Shown: one piece after another, positions 45,901-52,516 of the stretch
Layout of the letters: the number at the start of each line of letters is the position of its first letter
Numbering within the stretch: position 1 is the first letter of the stretch
Assembly: GCF_000003815.2 (NCBI RefSeq)
Contig: NC_049979.1
Coordinates: 27,402,782-27,466,781 of the forward strand
From: Branchiostoma floridae
Lineage: Eukaryota > Chordata > Leptocardii > Amphioxiformes > Branchiostomatidae
Length of the DNA: 64,000 bases
Reading direction: 5' to 3'
Notes under the pieces: generated by a model
The model's database searches: none
What the model was told of the DNA's origin: nothing
What the model saw: the letters and a program-made list of their open reading frames with translations, nothing else
Made by a program: the position numbers and the translations under genes

Positions 45901-48900
45901 ATCATCATGTGGCTTCACAAATAGAATGTTTTCTGATCTCAAAACTGCCAAATAGCCTGTCAGGTTAGATGTTGATCTGGGCTCAAAATTCATTTTTGGG
46001 ATTAGGTGCACTGGTGCACCCAGCTTGAAAAATTGGGTGCACCAAAAAATGTTTGGGTGCACCACTTAAATTCAAGTAACAACCTAATAATAAAACTTAT
46101 CAAATTCTTAAACAAGTACCATGACAGACATTTTTATTATCTTTCTAACACTTAGATGTCAAGAATATGATGTATACTCAAGTATACTTTGATATCTTTC
46201 CATACATAAACCTAAGAAAATATTTGAGTGCACCCTGTGCACCCAATTTTGGGTACACCTGGGTGCACGTGCACCCAGTATTTAGAGCCCTTTTGATGTA
46301 GCATTGATATACAAATGTACTCAGTACTGTACCTATGTTATCAGCCCAGGCGATACTCTGTGAACTCTGTGAAAGTCGATCATTCGGAGGCTGGTCCATT
46401 TCCTGCTCCTCCTCCTCATCCATGTCCTCTTCAGACATGTTGTCATCTCTGTCTTCATCAAGAGTCTTCTCTTCTACTATCTCTCCATCCATTCCCTCTG
46501 CATTCATTTCCACGTCAGTGTCCTATATAAATCCACAAAATATTCTTTATATAAAGCCATATACTAGTATACATAGAAACAACAAAACTCCATACCTTTA
46601 CAAGTCACCAGTCTTTGAATTTTTACCTGTCCTCTAAATATTCTAGAATATTGTCAGATTTGCTAATGATGTTTTAGCCAATCAGAGAGTGCTTCCTGCT
46701 ATGATGTCATTTTATCACTCATTCGTTGCTGTTCACCAACTCACATGCAAAGCTACCAGGTAATTGCTAATCTTTAGAGCAAATTGGGAATCTAGTTCAG
46801 ACATGGAGAAAAAAAGCCAAGTTGACTTGTTGACCTAACAGTTTCAGTTGTATTCAGTGTTGGTATAAATTATACAACCTTACGTTGTCTGCAGTTCAGT
46901 GTAATAAAACCTAAAACCAACAGACTTTGGAGCTTTAAATGCTCTTCTGACAGACCTTGGTTCTCTTGTACCCTTGATGCCCATTCTCATCAGCTTCCTC
47001 GATGGTACCATCTGTCTCGTTCATCTTGATGGTATCATCGTCACTATCTCTGTCGTCCATACTGTCATCTTCCTGAGACTGATCAGAAAAGACATTTACA
47101 TACAATAAATGAATGAAAAATATGACATATAATATATAAAATATGACATCTATTGCACCTGTACTTATCATACCTGAACAATCTATAGAACTAATGGACA
47201 CCACTTCATGTATAACTTTATCAAGATATTTGATATAAGTTCTAGTTAGAGTTTACCACATACATGTACCAGGGAATTTTGGGGTGCACCACTTAAATTT
47301 ACGTAATAACCTAATAATAAAACTTAGTTAAAAGCTACCAAATTCTTAAACAAGTACAATGACAGACATTTTTATTATCTTTCTATCACTTAGATGTCAA
47401 GAATATGATGCAAAAAACCAGATGTATACTTAGTCTAGTATACTTTGATATCTTTATATACATAAACTTCAGAAAATATTTGGGTGCACCCTGTGCACAG
47501 AAAATAATTGGGTGCACAGCTCCAATTTTGGGTGCACCTGGGTGCACATGCACCAGTATTTTGAGCCCTGGTTAACATCGATATTATCTTACAAGTTTAG
47601 GTGACAGAACACATAGACATACCTTGTTGGTTGTCGCTGTGGTGTCATCACCGAGCTGGGAGGAAAAGCCCACGTCCGGCGCTCGTTCTGTCGAGGGCGG
47701 AGAGACGATGAGGTCGTCAGGGTCATGTTGTAGCAACATCTCCTCGTCGTGGGATTCCAGCCAGTTCATGACCTTCTGTTTGCGCGCCCCCGCGGTCTGT
47801 CTCTCCCTCCCTCCCGTAGGCTTGGAGCCTGCGTCCTTTGGCGCTAGACCAACCGAGGGCTCTTTCTGCGGCTCTTCGCTCCTGCTTTGCTGTACATCAC
47901 TCGCACTCTTGTCAACTTCAGACGTAGGTCTGCTCATGTTTTCCTTGTCCTCACCCGTCCCTTGTACCGGAAGCGAGCCGTTCTGTAAATCGGGCGCCGG
48001 CGGATTGGTACGATCTTTCCTGACGGCTTGCCTGGCGGAAGAGGACCCTGGGGACATGATTTGTTCCAGCTCTTCGAACGTCTTTTTTTGTCGCATGGCT
48101 GCGACAAGTTTCGCCACCGGTGAGGCTTTGTACACCACGCGGCTGGCGGGGGACTTGAAGGCAGGAGCTGTATGCCTACTGCTCGCTATGCCACTAACAT
48201 TTGCTTTGTCCTGTAATGAAGGGCGGTGAAAGAAAAAAATATTGCTCTCATCTTCAAAATGAATATACATTTTTTATCCAAAAAAAATGAATATTACCAG
48301 TTTATCAATTTTCTTTTCTTTCCTCAAAATCTGTCCTGTATTCAGCATCTTTTGTATCGCATGCTTGATAATTGTTATGTTCAAATACAATATTCAATCT
48401 CCCCATGTACAACTGGATAGAAACAAGGTTTACTTCTGGATGTTTTGAGTGACATCCATCTAGTGATGCTGAAGATAATATTTGAATACTAGAAGACGCT
48501 GAAGATAGTATTGTTTACCTGGATGTCTAACCTTCATTCATAAATGGGATAAATTAGGGCTGGGTACCGGTACAGAAAATTCAGGTCCAGGTCCGGTTCA
48601 GGTCCAAAGGATCAGGTCCGGACCTGAACCTGGACCTGATTCAGTTTGACTCATACCAATGGTCCATTTTACTACAAATAGATCTGTTTGGTGGAGTATT
48701 AGACTTACACTGGCGTTTTAAAATCCTACAACGCTAACTGCACCTGCTGTACGATTGGCTGTAAAACTTGGTAGAAATTACTATAAACTCTACACTACTT
48801 CACTCTTGTTATTTTCTTCCACCTGCTAGCGCCAAAACGTGTGAATGCCTGATAAAATAATCTGTTAATTTTCTAATCCGTCCAACATCCGGTCACCTAA

Positions 48901-49202
48901 TTTTTTCAGGTCCTTTTTTTCTGGACCGGTCCAATAAGAAAAACCGATACCCAGCCCTAGGATAAATGTTATGAAACCATCAAAAAGGGTAGGGGTTCTT
49001 CCCTAGATCAAATAAATATAATGTCATGAGGCAGCTTACTGGGTATACAAAATCAATAACAAAAACAAAACAAACAACAAGTAAACATTCCCTTGTCCCT
49101 TACCTTCACAGCACCACCTCCTTCAAACATCTTGGCAAACTCATCGTTGATAGAGGTCACCTTCTCAGGAGGCACAACTATAGACTTGTACACCGAACTC
49201 AT
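17995..49202 (-). CDS. MIS18BP1: MIS18-binding protein 1 / KNL2, centromere licensing factor (18 exons, 1260 aa)
   Basis: Coding exons in gene order: 49202-49104, 48210-47623, 47078-46956, 46522-46333, 45853-45783, 44739-44645, 44121-43988, 43341-43248, 42830-42760, 42208-42003, 41129-41095, 40398-40050, 39638-38638, 36184-36009, 29864-29710, 27682-27501, 18930-18855, 18132-17995. They sum to 3783 bases and remain in frame across 17 introns. Family members recruit the MIS18 complex and HJURP to centromeres so that new CENP-A is deposited after mitosis. Domain order: SANTA (about 366-455), CENP-C-like motif (about 506-526), AT-hook-like basic tracts (736-855), SANT/Myb (about 1006-1058), a conserved GTLKRK block (1090-1095) and the conserved DKYV tail motif (1194-1197), ending in an acidic YFSDMED. 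Human MIS18BP1 is about 1132 aa with the same order except the CENP-C motif. Exon 3 has two possible acceptors six bases apart. The kringle gene lies antisense in intron 16. Confidence 0.93.
19015..19226. mobile_element. TA-flanked palindromic MITE, copy 5
   Basis: Reverse orientation relative to copies 1, 2 and 4; ends TACTGTAAATGC and GCATTTACAGTA are intact. It lies upstream of the kringle gene within MIS18BP1 intron 16. Confidence 0.9.
19925..23447 (+). CDS. Type II membrane protein with coiled-coil stalk and C-terminal kringle (4 exons, 506 aa)
   Basis: Exons are 19925-20150, 21263-21414, 21889-22774 and 23191-23447, with junction phases 1, 0 and 1, totalling 1521 bases. There is no signal peptide. 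Residues 1-100 are a Pro/Gln/Glu-rich, presumably cytosolic tail; residues about 102-123 (CIAAGIAVLLSLTAMGLAP region) form one hydrophobic segment; residues 127-415 are a repetitive coiled coil; residues 424-503 are a complete kringle with six cysteines. This predicts a type II surface protein with an extracellular kringle that may bind ligands through its lysine-type site. The architecture is common in amphioxus expansions, which often swap kringle for C-type lectin domains (recalled). The gene lies wholly inside a MIS18BP1 intron on the other strand. Its exact role is unknown. Confidence 0.88.
20369..20820. mobile_element. TAAGGCCACACC element, copy 1 (decayed)
   Basis: The left end TAAGGCCACACCAATA and right end AAATTGGTGTGGCCTAAG are inverted. 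The better preserved copy is at 45190-45563. It lies in intron 1 of the kringle gene and is followed by a poly-A run. Confidence 0.6.
21889..22774 (+). CDS. Coiled-coil repeat exon of the kringle gene
   Basis: Encodes residues 127-421 in one exon from a TTTTTTTAG acceptor to an ATGA/GTAAGA donor. Most of it consists of near-identical 51-base units encoding a 17-residue repeat, DDMRQLTTTVDALKRNQ, with about 12 units nearly identical in DNA. Earlier units without the M-R/H-Q triplet are 14 residues long. Hydrophobic positions M, L, V, L are spaced 3, 4, 3, 7. Long antisense frames over this exon exist only because the repeat lacks stops. Confidence 0.9.
23191..23447 (+). CDS. Kringle domain exon
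   Basis: Encodes a full kringle of about 80 residues: first Cys in NCQEGDG, then YRGTVS, CQRWD, LPHFH, NYCRNPD, WCFT, DP-KRWELC and the last Cys in VPVC. All six cysteines expected for three disulfides are present. The stop TGA follows three codons after the last Cys. The final codons (from GACGTACCAG) are also the first unit of the downstream 31-bp minisatellite. Confidence 0.95.
23420..24380. repeat. 31-bp minisatellite, about 31 copies, overlapping the kringle gene's stop
   Basis: The unit GACGTACCAGTKTGTGGTAC followed by TGTCTGAGTCT repeats with single-base variants. Variant units (for example TCTAACATACC at about 23636, 23853, 24008 and 24225) recur in a fixed order, giving spacings of 217 and 155 bases, so a 372-bp block of 12 units has itself been duplicated. 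The first unit is coding and contains the TGA stop; the rest is 3' UTR. The minus strand is open in all frames across the array, which explains the long antisense reading frames there. Confidence 0.97.
24440..25290. repeat. Degenerate AT-rich repeat zone (about 20-bp period)
   Basis: Short, diverged units around TTTTCTGATTGTATACCAG recur irregularly. They resemble the 19-bp unit of the adjoining array and look like an older, decayed part of it. No gene is visible here. Confidence 0.75.
25290..26385. repeat. 19-bp minisatellite, over 50 copies
   Basis: The unit GAATACCAGTTTTGTGACT repeats with few variants; GATTACCAG and CTTAATACC types are the most common. Three frame-shifted 19-residue translations on the minus strand explain the SQNWYSVTK-type antisense frames. 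No coding role is supported. Confidence 0.97.
26460..26720 (+). other. Possible 3' end or alternative last exon of the kringle gene
   Basis: After the minisatellites, a CCACAACAG acceptor-like site at about 26484 precedes an open stretch encoding SMVKQTFLVRITISRPPYQ and onward to a stop near 26690. A canonical AATAAA follows at 26709-26714. It may be the end of a long 3' UTR or an alternative exon. The peptide matches no family that I know. Confidence 0.25.
26885..27097. mobile_element. TA-flanked palindromic MITE, copy 6
   Basis: Ends TACTGTAAATGC and GCATTTACAGTA are intact, in MIS18BP1 intron 16, just beyond the 19-bp array. Confidence 0.9.
27105..27455 (-). mobile_element. Promoter-bearing dispersed repeat, copy 1
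   Basis: Read on the minus strand it starts TCCTCCTATACACGGTCC and matches the repeat at 38001-38365 along its length. It carries two CCAAT boxes (CAGCCAATCAGAG and CAGCCAATCATG) and a TATAAGCAGGGCGG segment downstream of them. It could be a solo LTR or a promoter-bearing DNA element; the ends do not settle this. Confidence 0.65.
27501..27682 (-). CDS. MIS18BP1: MIS18BP1 exon 16
   Basis: Encodes residues 1130-1189: an acidic DEDDD run, then Thr/Pro-rich sequence with FQTPMSRLFG and TPKG motifs, resembling the Thr-Pro-rich segment between the GTLKRK block and the tail in vertebrates. It is bounded by a TTTACAG acceptor and a GTAAGG donor (phase 2). The downstream intron of 8570 bases contains the antisense kringle gene. 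Confidence 0.88.
28072..29605. mobile_element. hAT-like element, about 1.53 kb, in MIS18BP1 intron 15
   Basis: The left end TAGGGCTCGAAATAC and right end GTATTTTGAGCCCTG are inverted. Subterminal TGCAGGT motifs and an inverted CTGATAAAAGCTCCTTGGTAT pair (about 28270 and 29455) extend the arms. The flanking 8-mers do not match. No transposase is visible; the right third is GC-rich. Confidence 0.7.
29710..29864 (-). CDS. MIS18BP1: MIS18BP1 exon 15 with conserved GTLKRK block
   Basis: Encodes residues 1078-1129. KAGTLKRKRQIQELLKQHNE matches the conserved post-SANT helix of vertebrate MIS18BP1 (VGTLKRKQQMREFLEQ, recalled). The first bases of this exon, with its splice acceptor, are repeated further upstream at about 35376-35507 by a tandem duplication. 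Confidence 0.93.
29891..35318. mobile_element. 5428-bp inverted-repeat insertion with 4-bp target duplication
   Basis: The left end AGTACCAGCATGGTAAA is mirrored by TTTACCGTGCTGGTACT on the right (16 of 17). GTAC flanks both ends (29887-29890, 35319-35322). The uninterrupted site CATGTACATGAG occurs at about 35420-35431 in the next tandem copy. Palindromic CGTAATTACG motifs cluster near both ends. No transposase or other convincing protein is encoded. It lies in MIS18BP1 intron 14. Confidence 0.88.
32440..33520. repeat. Three tandem copies of a 360-375 bp unit
   Basis: The phrase CTGCTGMTCGTCGAGGGTGC recurs at about 32516, 32892 and 33252, each followed by AAGACCTACCTGTTC and GGAACATCGC motifs. 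The last copy is interrupted by a fragment of the CTCCAAGCAGA foldback family (about 33350-33422). It lies inside the 5.43 kb insertion. Confidence 0.85.
35376..35507 (-). repeat. Tandem copies of the MIS18BP1 exon 15 acceptor region
   Basis: A 104-bp unit running from GTCACAACAACAGGCTTCTT through GGATACAAACACACATACAT to AAAAAATTA occurs complete at 35376-35479 and partial at 35480-35507. The original, now split by the 5.43 kb element, starts at 29840. Each copy holds a splice acceptor and the codons EPKKPVVV, but then runs into non-homologous sequence. Confidence 0.9.
35579..35912. mobile_element. hAT-like MITE (TAGGGCTGGGTA family), copy 2
   Basis: Divergent ends TAGGGGTGTGTATCAATAC and CACCGGTACTCATCCCTA are flanked by a perfect 8-bp duplication CTGGACAC (35571-35578 and 35913-35920). 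Confidence 0.9.
36009..36184 (-). CDS. MIS18BP1: MIS18BP1 exon 14: second half of SANT domain
   Basis: Encodes residues 1019-1077. MWQKVAVMVGTHTAEDCQAR continues the SANT fold begun in exon 13 and aligns with the [20 protein letters not shown] segment of the human protein (recalled). The spacing W to W and the TAEDCQARY recognition-helix pattern are typical of the family. Downstream is a Lys/Ser/Thr-rich linker. Confidence 0.93.
37011..37596. mobile_element. Inverted-repeat element with 25-bp perfect arms
   Basis: TTCCCCGTCATTCACTTTCC plus CCGTC (37011-37035) is exactly mirrored at 37572-37596. Upstream GACGGAA motifs (36916-36980) suggest a larger composite element reaching back to about 36310. 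It overlaps the end of an open but unconvincing 279-residue frame. Confidence 0.65.
38001..38365 (+). mobile_element. Promoter-bearing dispersed repeat, copy 2
   Basis: Full-length relative of 27105-27455 in the opposite orientation. It holds two CCAATCA boxes (about 38115 and 38192) and ATTTATAAGCAGGGCGG (about 38264). Confidence 0.65.
38638..39638 (-). CDS. MIS18BP1: MIS18BP1 exon 13: AT-hook cluster and first half of SANT domain
   Basis: The largest exon (1001 bases) encodes residues 686-1018. It is highly charged and contains basic AT-hook-like cores: RRGRSRK (736-742), RRGRPRK (768-774), KKRGRPSKK (793-801) and GGRPRRGRGRKR (843-854). The GRP core binds the minor groove of AT-rich DNA. 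The exon ends with SWTLEEEKKLY, the first tryptophan helix of the SANT/Myb domain, split by a phase 2 intron. AT-hooks are not a feature I associate with human MIS18BP1. Confidence 0.9.
39900..40033. mobile_element. TA-flanked palindromic MITE, copy 7 (internally deleted)
   Basis: Ends TACTGTAAATGC and GCATTTACAGTA are intact, but only about 134 bases remain. It sits 17 bases from the exon 12 donor of MIS18BP1. Confidence 0.88.
41693..41718. repeat. (GA)n microsatellite
   Basis: An AGAGAGAGAGAG tract lies in MIS18BP1 intron 10, next to MITE copy 8. Confidence 0.9.
41761..41980. mobile_element. TA-flanked palindromic MITE, copy 8
   Basis: Ends TACTGTAAATAC and GCATTTACAGTA. It ends about 22 bases from the exon 10 donor of MIS18BP1. 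Confidence 0.88.
42003..42208 (-). CDS. MIS18BP1: MIS18BP1 exon 10 with CENP-C-like (CENPC-k) motif
   Basis: Encodes residues 489-557. RSRSGRVVKPRMAWWANQR (506-524) fits the CENP-C motif layout: basic residues, SGR, a Pro, then a paired aromatic two residues before a basic NQR. In CENP-C this motif binds the CENP-A nucleosome. It occurs in KNL2 of plants, frogs, fish and birds but is absent from mammalian MIS18BP1 (established knowledge, recalled). To keep phase, exon 9 must end at the GTATGC donor after 42760 rather than at the nearer GTGAGA site. Confidence 0.85.
42375..42680. repeat. Diverged tandem repeat, about 65-75 bp period
   Basis: Four to five copies of a unit with GGTTTGACTGTATATCAA, GGCCAGGTGGTC and GGTGGTCACTAGT-like phrases, in MIS18BP1 intron 9. 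Nothing in it looks coding. Confidence 0.75.
43248..44739 (-). CDS. MIS18BP1: MIS18BP1 exons 6-8 encoding the SANTA domain
   Basis: Exons 44739-44645, 44121-43988 and 43341-43248 (junction phases 2 and 1) encode residues 358-465. Recognisable SANTA landmarks in order are LYDWFIKP, YWHSTAIVKRVTS, GTVYRLRG and TGFPENWKE. These match the family's DW-x-I, WHS-AIV-RI, G-VY-L-G and GFPENWKE positions. SANTA (SANT-associated) is a roughly 90-residue module found almost only in KNL2/MIS18BP1 proteins, which makes this the strongest identifying evidence for the gene. Confidence 0.95.
43500..43760 (+). mobile_element. LINE-type reverse transcriptase C-terminal fragment
   Basis: The open frame includes RLSMFGHILRMPQDTPAQKA, followed by a Gln/Lys/Arg-rich tail with VKKLQQLRKLAGC. 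The FGHILRMP pattern is typical of the end of non-LTR (RTE/CR1-like) reverse transcriptase proteins. Upstream enzyme motifs are absent, so this is a 5'-truncated fossil in MIS18BP1 intron 7. Confidence 0.6.
45190..45563. mobile_element. TAAGGCCACACC element, copy 2
   Basis: TAGGCCACACCGATTTAATT with TCTTGGTTCACGGATT is mirrored by AATCCGTGAACCAAGAAATT with AAATTGGTGTGGCCTTA, giving arms of about 36 bp. It lies in MIS18BP1 intron 5. Confidence 0.88.
45978..46291. mobile_element. GTGCACCC hAT-like MITE, copy 1
   Basis: Ends TGGGCTCAAAATTC and TATTTAGAGCCC are inverted, with subterminal GGTGCACC motifs. The core (AATAACCTAATAATAAAACT type, GACAGACATTTTTATTATC) matches the copy at 47268-47571. 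It lies in MIS18BP1 intron 4. Confidence 0.8.
47268..47571. mobile_element. GTGCACCC hAT-like MITE, copy 2
   Basis: The left end is worn (CAGGGAATTTTGGGGTGCAC); the right end GTATTTTGAGCCCTG is intact. It shares the copy 1 core and lies in MIS18BP1 intron 2, so introns 2 and 4 carry the same family. Confidence 0.8.
47623..48210 (-). CDS. MIS18BP1: MIS18BP1 exon 2, disordered N-terminal region
   Basis: Encodes residues 34-229, phase 0 at both ends. It is rich in Ser, Pro, Lys and Glu. The stretch near VVYKASPVAKLVAAMRQKKT and ELEQIMSP carries several Ser-Pro sites, which in the vertebrate protein are CDK and PLK1 targets (family knowledge, not shown here). No globular domain is visible. Confidence 0.88.
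48555..48959. mobile_element. hAT-like MITE (TAGGGCTGGGTA family), copy 3
   Basis: Ends TAGGGCTGGGTACCGGTAC and CGATACCCAGCCCTA; perfect 8-bp duplication GGATAAAT (48547-48554 and 48960-48967). It lies in MIS18BP1 intron 1 and closely resembles copy 1. Confidence 0.93.
49104..49202 (-). CDS. MIS18BP1: MIS18BP1 exon 1 (start exon)
   Basis: Encodes residues 1-33, starting MSSVYKSIVVPPEK, and ends at a GTAAGG donor in phase 0. The SVYKSIVVPPE string resembles the short N-terminal IYLPPE motif of vertebrate MIS18BP1, a segment that in human contacts the MIS18 complex (from memory). A weak CTGAAG acceptor sits right before the ATG, so a 5' UTR exon upstream is likely. Confidence 0.8.
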
Positions 49203-49550
49203 CCTTCAGATAGAGTGAGTCATGGATTCACATCATATACAGATCTGTGGAATGAAAGGAATACTTCACAGAATACTAGTAAATGGAAATGGACTAACAA
49301 ATTCTTTGCACACAACTAAATCAGTAAATGTTTTATTCAACTGACATTTTGGCAACTGTCACCTTCCTCAGAGCAATTCTGACTGCAGCATAGGTGTCGT
49401 TGCTGACAGATAGTCCCACAAAAATTAACATAACAAAGTGAATCAATCAGAATTGCCTCGAGGAAATGTGGGTTGAAATTAATTCATAACACCACTGTCA
49501 CTCAGTGAATTGCCAAAGTGATGAAACTGTTCTCGGAATAAATGTATTAA

Positions 49551-50197
49551 GGTATCTCGGTTGGCTAAATTGGCATTTTGACCTTCCACTGTTTTCTTTT
49601 TAATAAATTAAGAAAGAATGGAGCCGTAACGAATGTTGATAGATGGGCATTAGAGAATTCTAAATCTGATATTTTTGGGGCCGAATTGATGACGTCATCA
49701 TTTTTATTACCTCTGATATTATTTTTTTCTATGACAAAATACAGCACTCTGGTACATACCACTGTAATGAAACTTCGTTTTTCGTTGCATAAATCTGGAA
49801 GCTAAAAACGTAGTGTTGCGCAAATTGATATCTACTAATGATCTGTAGTAATTAGAAAATGTTTGTTTTCATCTAATTTAAAAAAATAATTCTTAATAAC
49901 TACAGATCGTAAGTAGATATCAGTTTGCGCAACACTACGTTTGTAGCTTCCATCATTATGCAACGAAATACGAAGTTTCATTACAGTGGTATGTACCAAA
50001 GTGCTGTATTTTGTCATAGAAAAAAATAATATCAGAGGTAATAAAAATGATGACGTCATCAATTTGGCCCCCAAAAAATGAGATTTAGAATTCTTTAATG
50101 CCCATCTATCAACATTCATTATGGCTCCATTCTTTCTTAATTCATTAATAAGAAAACAGTGGAAGGTCAAAATGCCAATTTAGCCAACCGAGATACC
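49551..50197. mobile_element. 647-bp near-perfect palindrome flanked by TTAA
   Basis: The left arm from GGTATCTCGGTTGGCTAAAT to about 49835 is mirrored by about 49906-50197, ending ATTTAGCCAACCGAGATACC. The loop is about 70 bases. TTAA lies at 49547-49550 and 50198-50201. TTAA duplication is typical of piggyBac-type targets. It holds no gene; frames in it are mirror images of each other. Confidence 0.9.
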
Positions 50198-51039
50198 TTA
50201 ATAGAAAGGCTTGAATCGAAAACCAGCAGGAAAATTTTTCAGATTAAATAAAACAGACCTTAGAAGAATAATGTACATGCTTGGTGACTATATTACAAGT
50301 TACAACTACCACTAACATCAAACTTAACTAAGAGCAAGATCTGTTCTTTGTTTTGTTACCTCTCAAAGGATGAAGATTGAACTATTACACTTAGTTTAAG
50401 ATCATTTATATTCATGTTAACGGACTTTGTGACATTATAGTTGGTACAGTAACAAGTTACTCAAGGAAGTAGACAATTTTCCGTCTATGTCTACTTTTTC
50501 TTTCAAAATAGCTGTGAAGTGGCTTGAGCAACATGCAAAGTTGGAGCAAAGAAACGGCATGATAGGCATTATATACCTGTTAGGCTTGTCATATTATGGT
50601 TATCATAGAGTTTGAATTCTTCAGCGAGCTGACCATGTTGGTGGGCAAATATTATCATTAGAAAAATTAATAATAGCACCTTCATGTGTTGAAATCCAAC
50701 AGAAGCACATGGTTTAGACAAGTCCACAAAGCCGAATAAAACGCCTAAAATGTGCCGGACTTAAACCCTTACTTGATGGATAACCCATCACGTATTCGAG
50801 AAGGGGCAAATTACTATGTAAACCAAATAAATTTAGGTAAAATTTCAGTCAGCAAATCAAAGTTTTGCCCCCCTCCCACAAAAGAATAACAAAATTTCCT
50901 GCCCCGTTTCTGAAACATTTTTACCGCCAAAACATCCATCGAGTAACAGAAAGATATCTTGAGACATTCTGGACAATGTATGTGACCTAAAACAAAAGGT
51001 ATCACCTCTATGGATCCAATAAATCCAACAAAAATACAA

Positions 51040-51200
51040 ACCTTTGCAAAATCTTGCCACAGATTTTCTTCCACTGATATTCAATTCAAGCGCCAACGTT
51101 GGCAATATGTCACATGATTTCCAGTGTAGTAACGGGCGATGTGATTGGTCCAAACGAAAAGCTCTGTCATTCAGCGGTCCACAAAATGACCAATCATAGA
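51040..51200 (-). promoter_or_regulatory. Candidate MIS18BP1 promoter and 5' UTR exon
   Basis: Two CCAAT boxes in opposite orientation lie 46 bases apart: ATTGG at 51144-51148 and CCAAT at 51190-51194 on the plus strand. On the minus strand a possible non-coding exon ends at 51042 with an AAAG/GTTTGT donor. Paired CCAAT boxes are common in promoters of mitotic genes. The link to MIS18BP1 is inference; there is no transcript evidence. Confidence 0.3.
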
Positions 51201-52111
51201 GAGGCTATTATTGAGATCAGTTATTGGACGAATTCATTTTTTCCTGGGGGTTAGATCGGCCGAGAGTTTTTTTTTTTTTGCAAGTAGCCTGTAAAATTAT
51301 AGATATGATCGGGCTAGATGTATTAAAAAAACCTAAACGCTGAGGCATGTGTCAGTTTTTTTTACGTTAGAGAGGTTTTAGAGACAATTTTGGCCGATTA
51401 AATGTTTGCGAAAATCCTCAATGTTCATTCAAAACCTCATATGGCCTCATATTCACTGGTTCTTCAATATGGGTAGGTGGAAAGTGTGGTCCAGTCCAAA
51501 GAGCAGGACACGCGAGTCAGACTGGTGAGGAGGGGTAAAAACTGGTACGACATTTTCTGCGCATGGTTTAATACGTCCCGTGGCAGATGTGATGTAGCTA
51601 AATTTGTGTGCAGTCTGTCACCCAGGATTATGTGTTCCCCTATCGTGGGTTCTGTCTGCATTGTCTAATTCAGATTCAAACTCTATACATGTGTATTTTT
51701 GGTGACGCCTCAGGGGCTAGCCTAATTTCAATAATGTTTATCATTTTTTTTTACATCTATAATTGTCCAGTAAAATTTAAATTCAGGTAAACCATGTAGA
51801 TATTTTGTGCATTGCAAAATGACAGCCTATGCTGTAGTTTCCGAAACATTGGCATTTTTTTCGTCCGTTTATTAATGGAAGAATTGTTTCGGCCATACAG
51901 TTTTTGCTTGTCTCAACCAGACTCTCACCTGGTCGAATAGTAACAGGGGACTTTGGCCAAGTTAGGAATAAAAGCCTCCTAGGCCAATTAATAAATTAAC
52001 AGCTACATCGAGTTTAGACTTCCAATTAGTATATCAATTCACAGCTTAGACTATAAAACTAAAGCAAAGATAAATTTTCAATAGTCCTAAAGCAACAAGG
52101 GTAAGACAAAT

Positions 52112-52516
52112 TAAGACTTATAATGTTGGAAGCATATGAAAATTGTATTTAGATTTACAAGTAGAATTATATTATTTGGTTCTTTTGGTTCTAATCCTAT
52201 TTTTCTGAACACATTGTTATTAATTGCTAAAATGTATATCTTAAAAAGTAGGCATTTAAAAATTCCTACATAGTTTTTTAGCCTATGTACATTATTATTA
52301 CAAAGTAGAATACATCATTGCTCAAAACTTACAGAAAACTGAAAAACACTTGTTAAAGTGGGGACCCATTGGTTATGCACTGTTAGATTAATTTAGTTGG
52401 GAAAATGCAAATTGTCTTACCCGGTTTAGGTTGCTTTTGTGTACATCCACTTTGTATTGTTTTTATTTCAAAAATGAATAAAGATTTTGTGAAAAAAAAA
52501 AGACTTACAATTTTGA
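52112..52516 (+). mobile_element. Possible retroposed sequence with poly-A tail
   Basis: A stretch ending AATGAATAAAGATTTTGTG then ten or more A's (52490-52500) is flanked by similar strings AAGACTTATAATGTT (52112) and AAGACTTACAATTTT (52500). That is the form expected of a retroposed 3' end with target duplication. The source transcript is not recognisable. Confidence 0.4.

Noticed and set aside
47624-48229. 201-residue plus-strand frame opposite MIS18BP1 exon 2
   Set aside because: The minus strand is fixed by splice phase and family context; this is its shadow.
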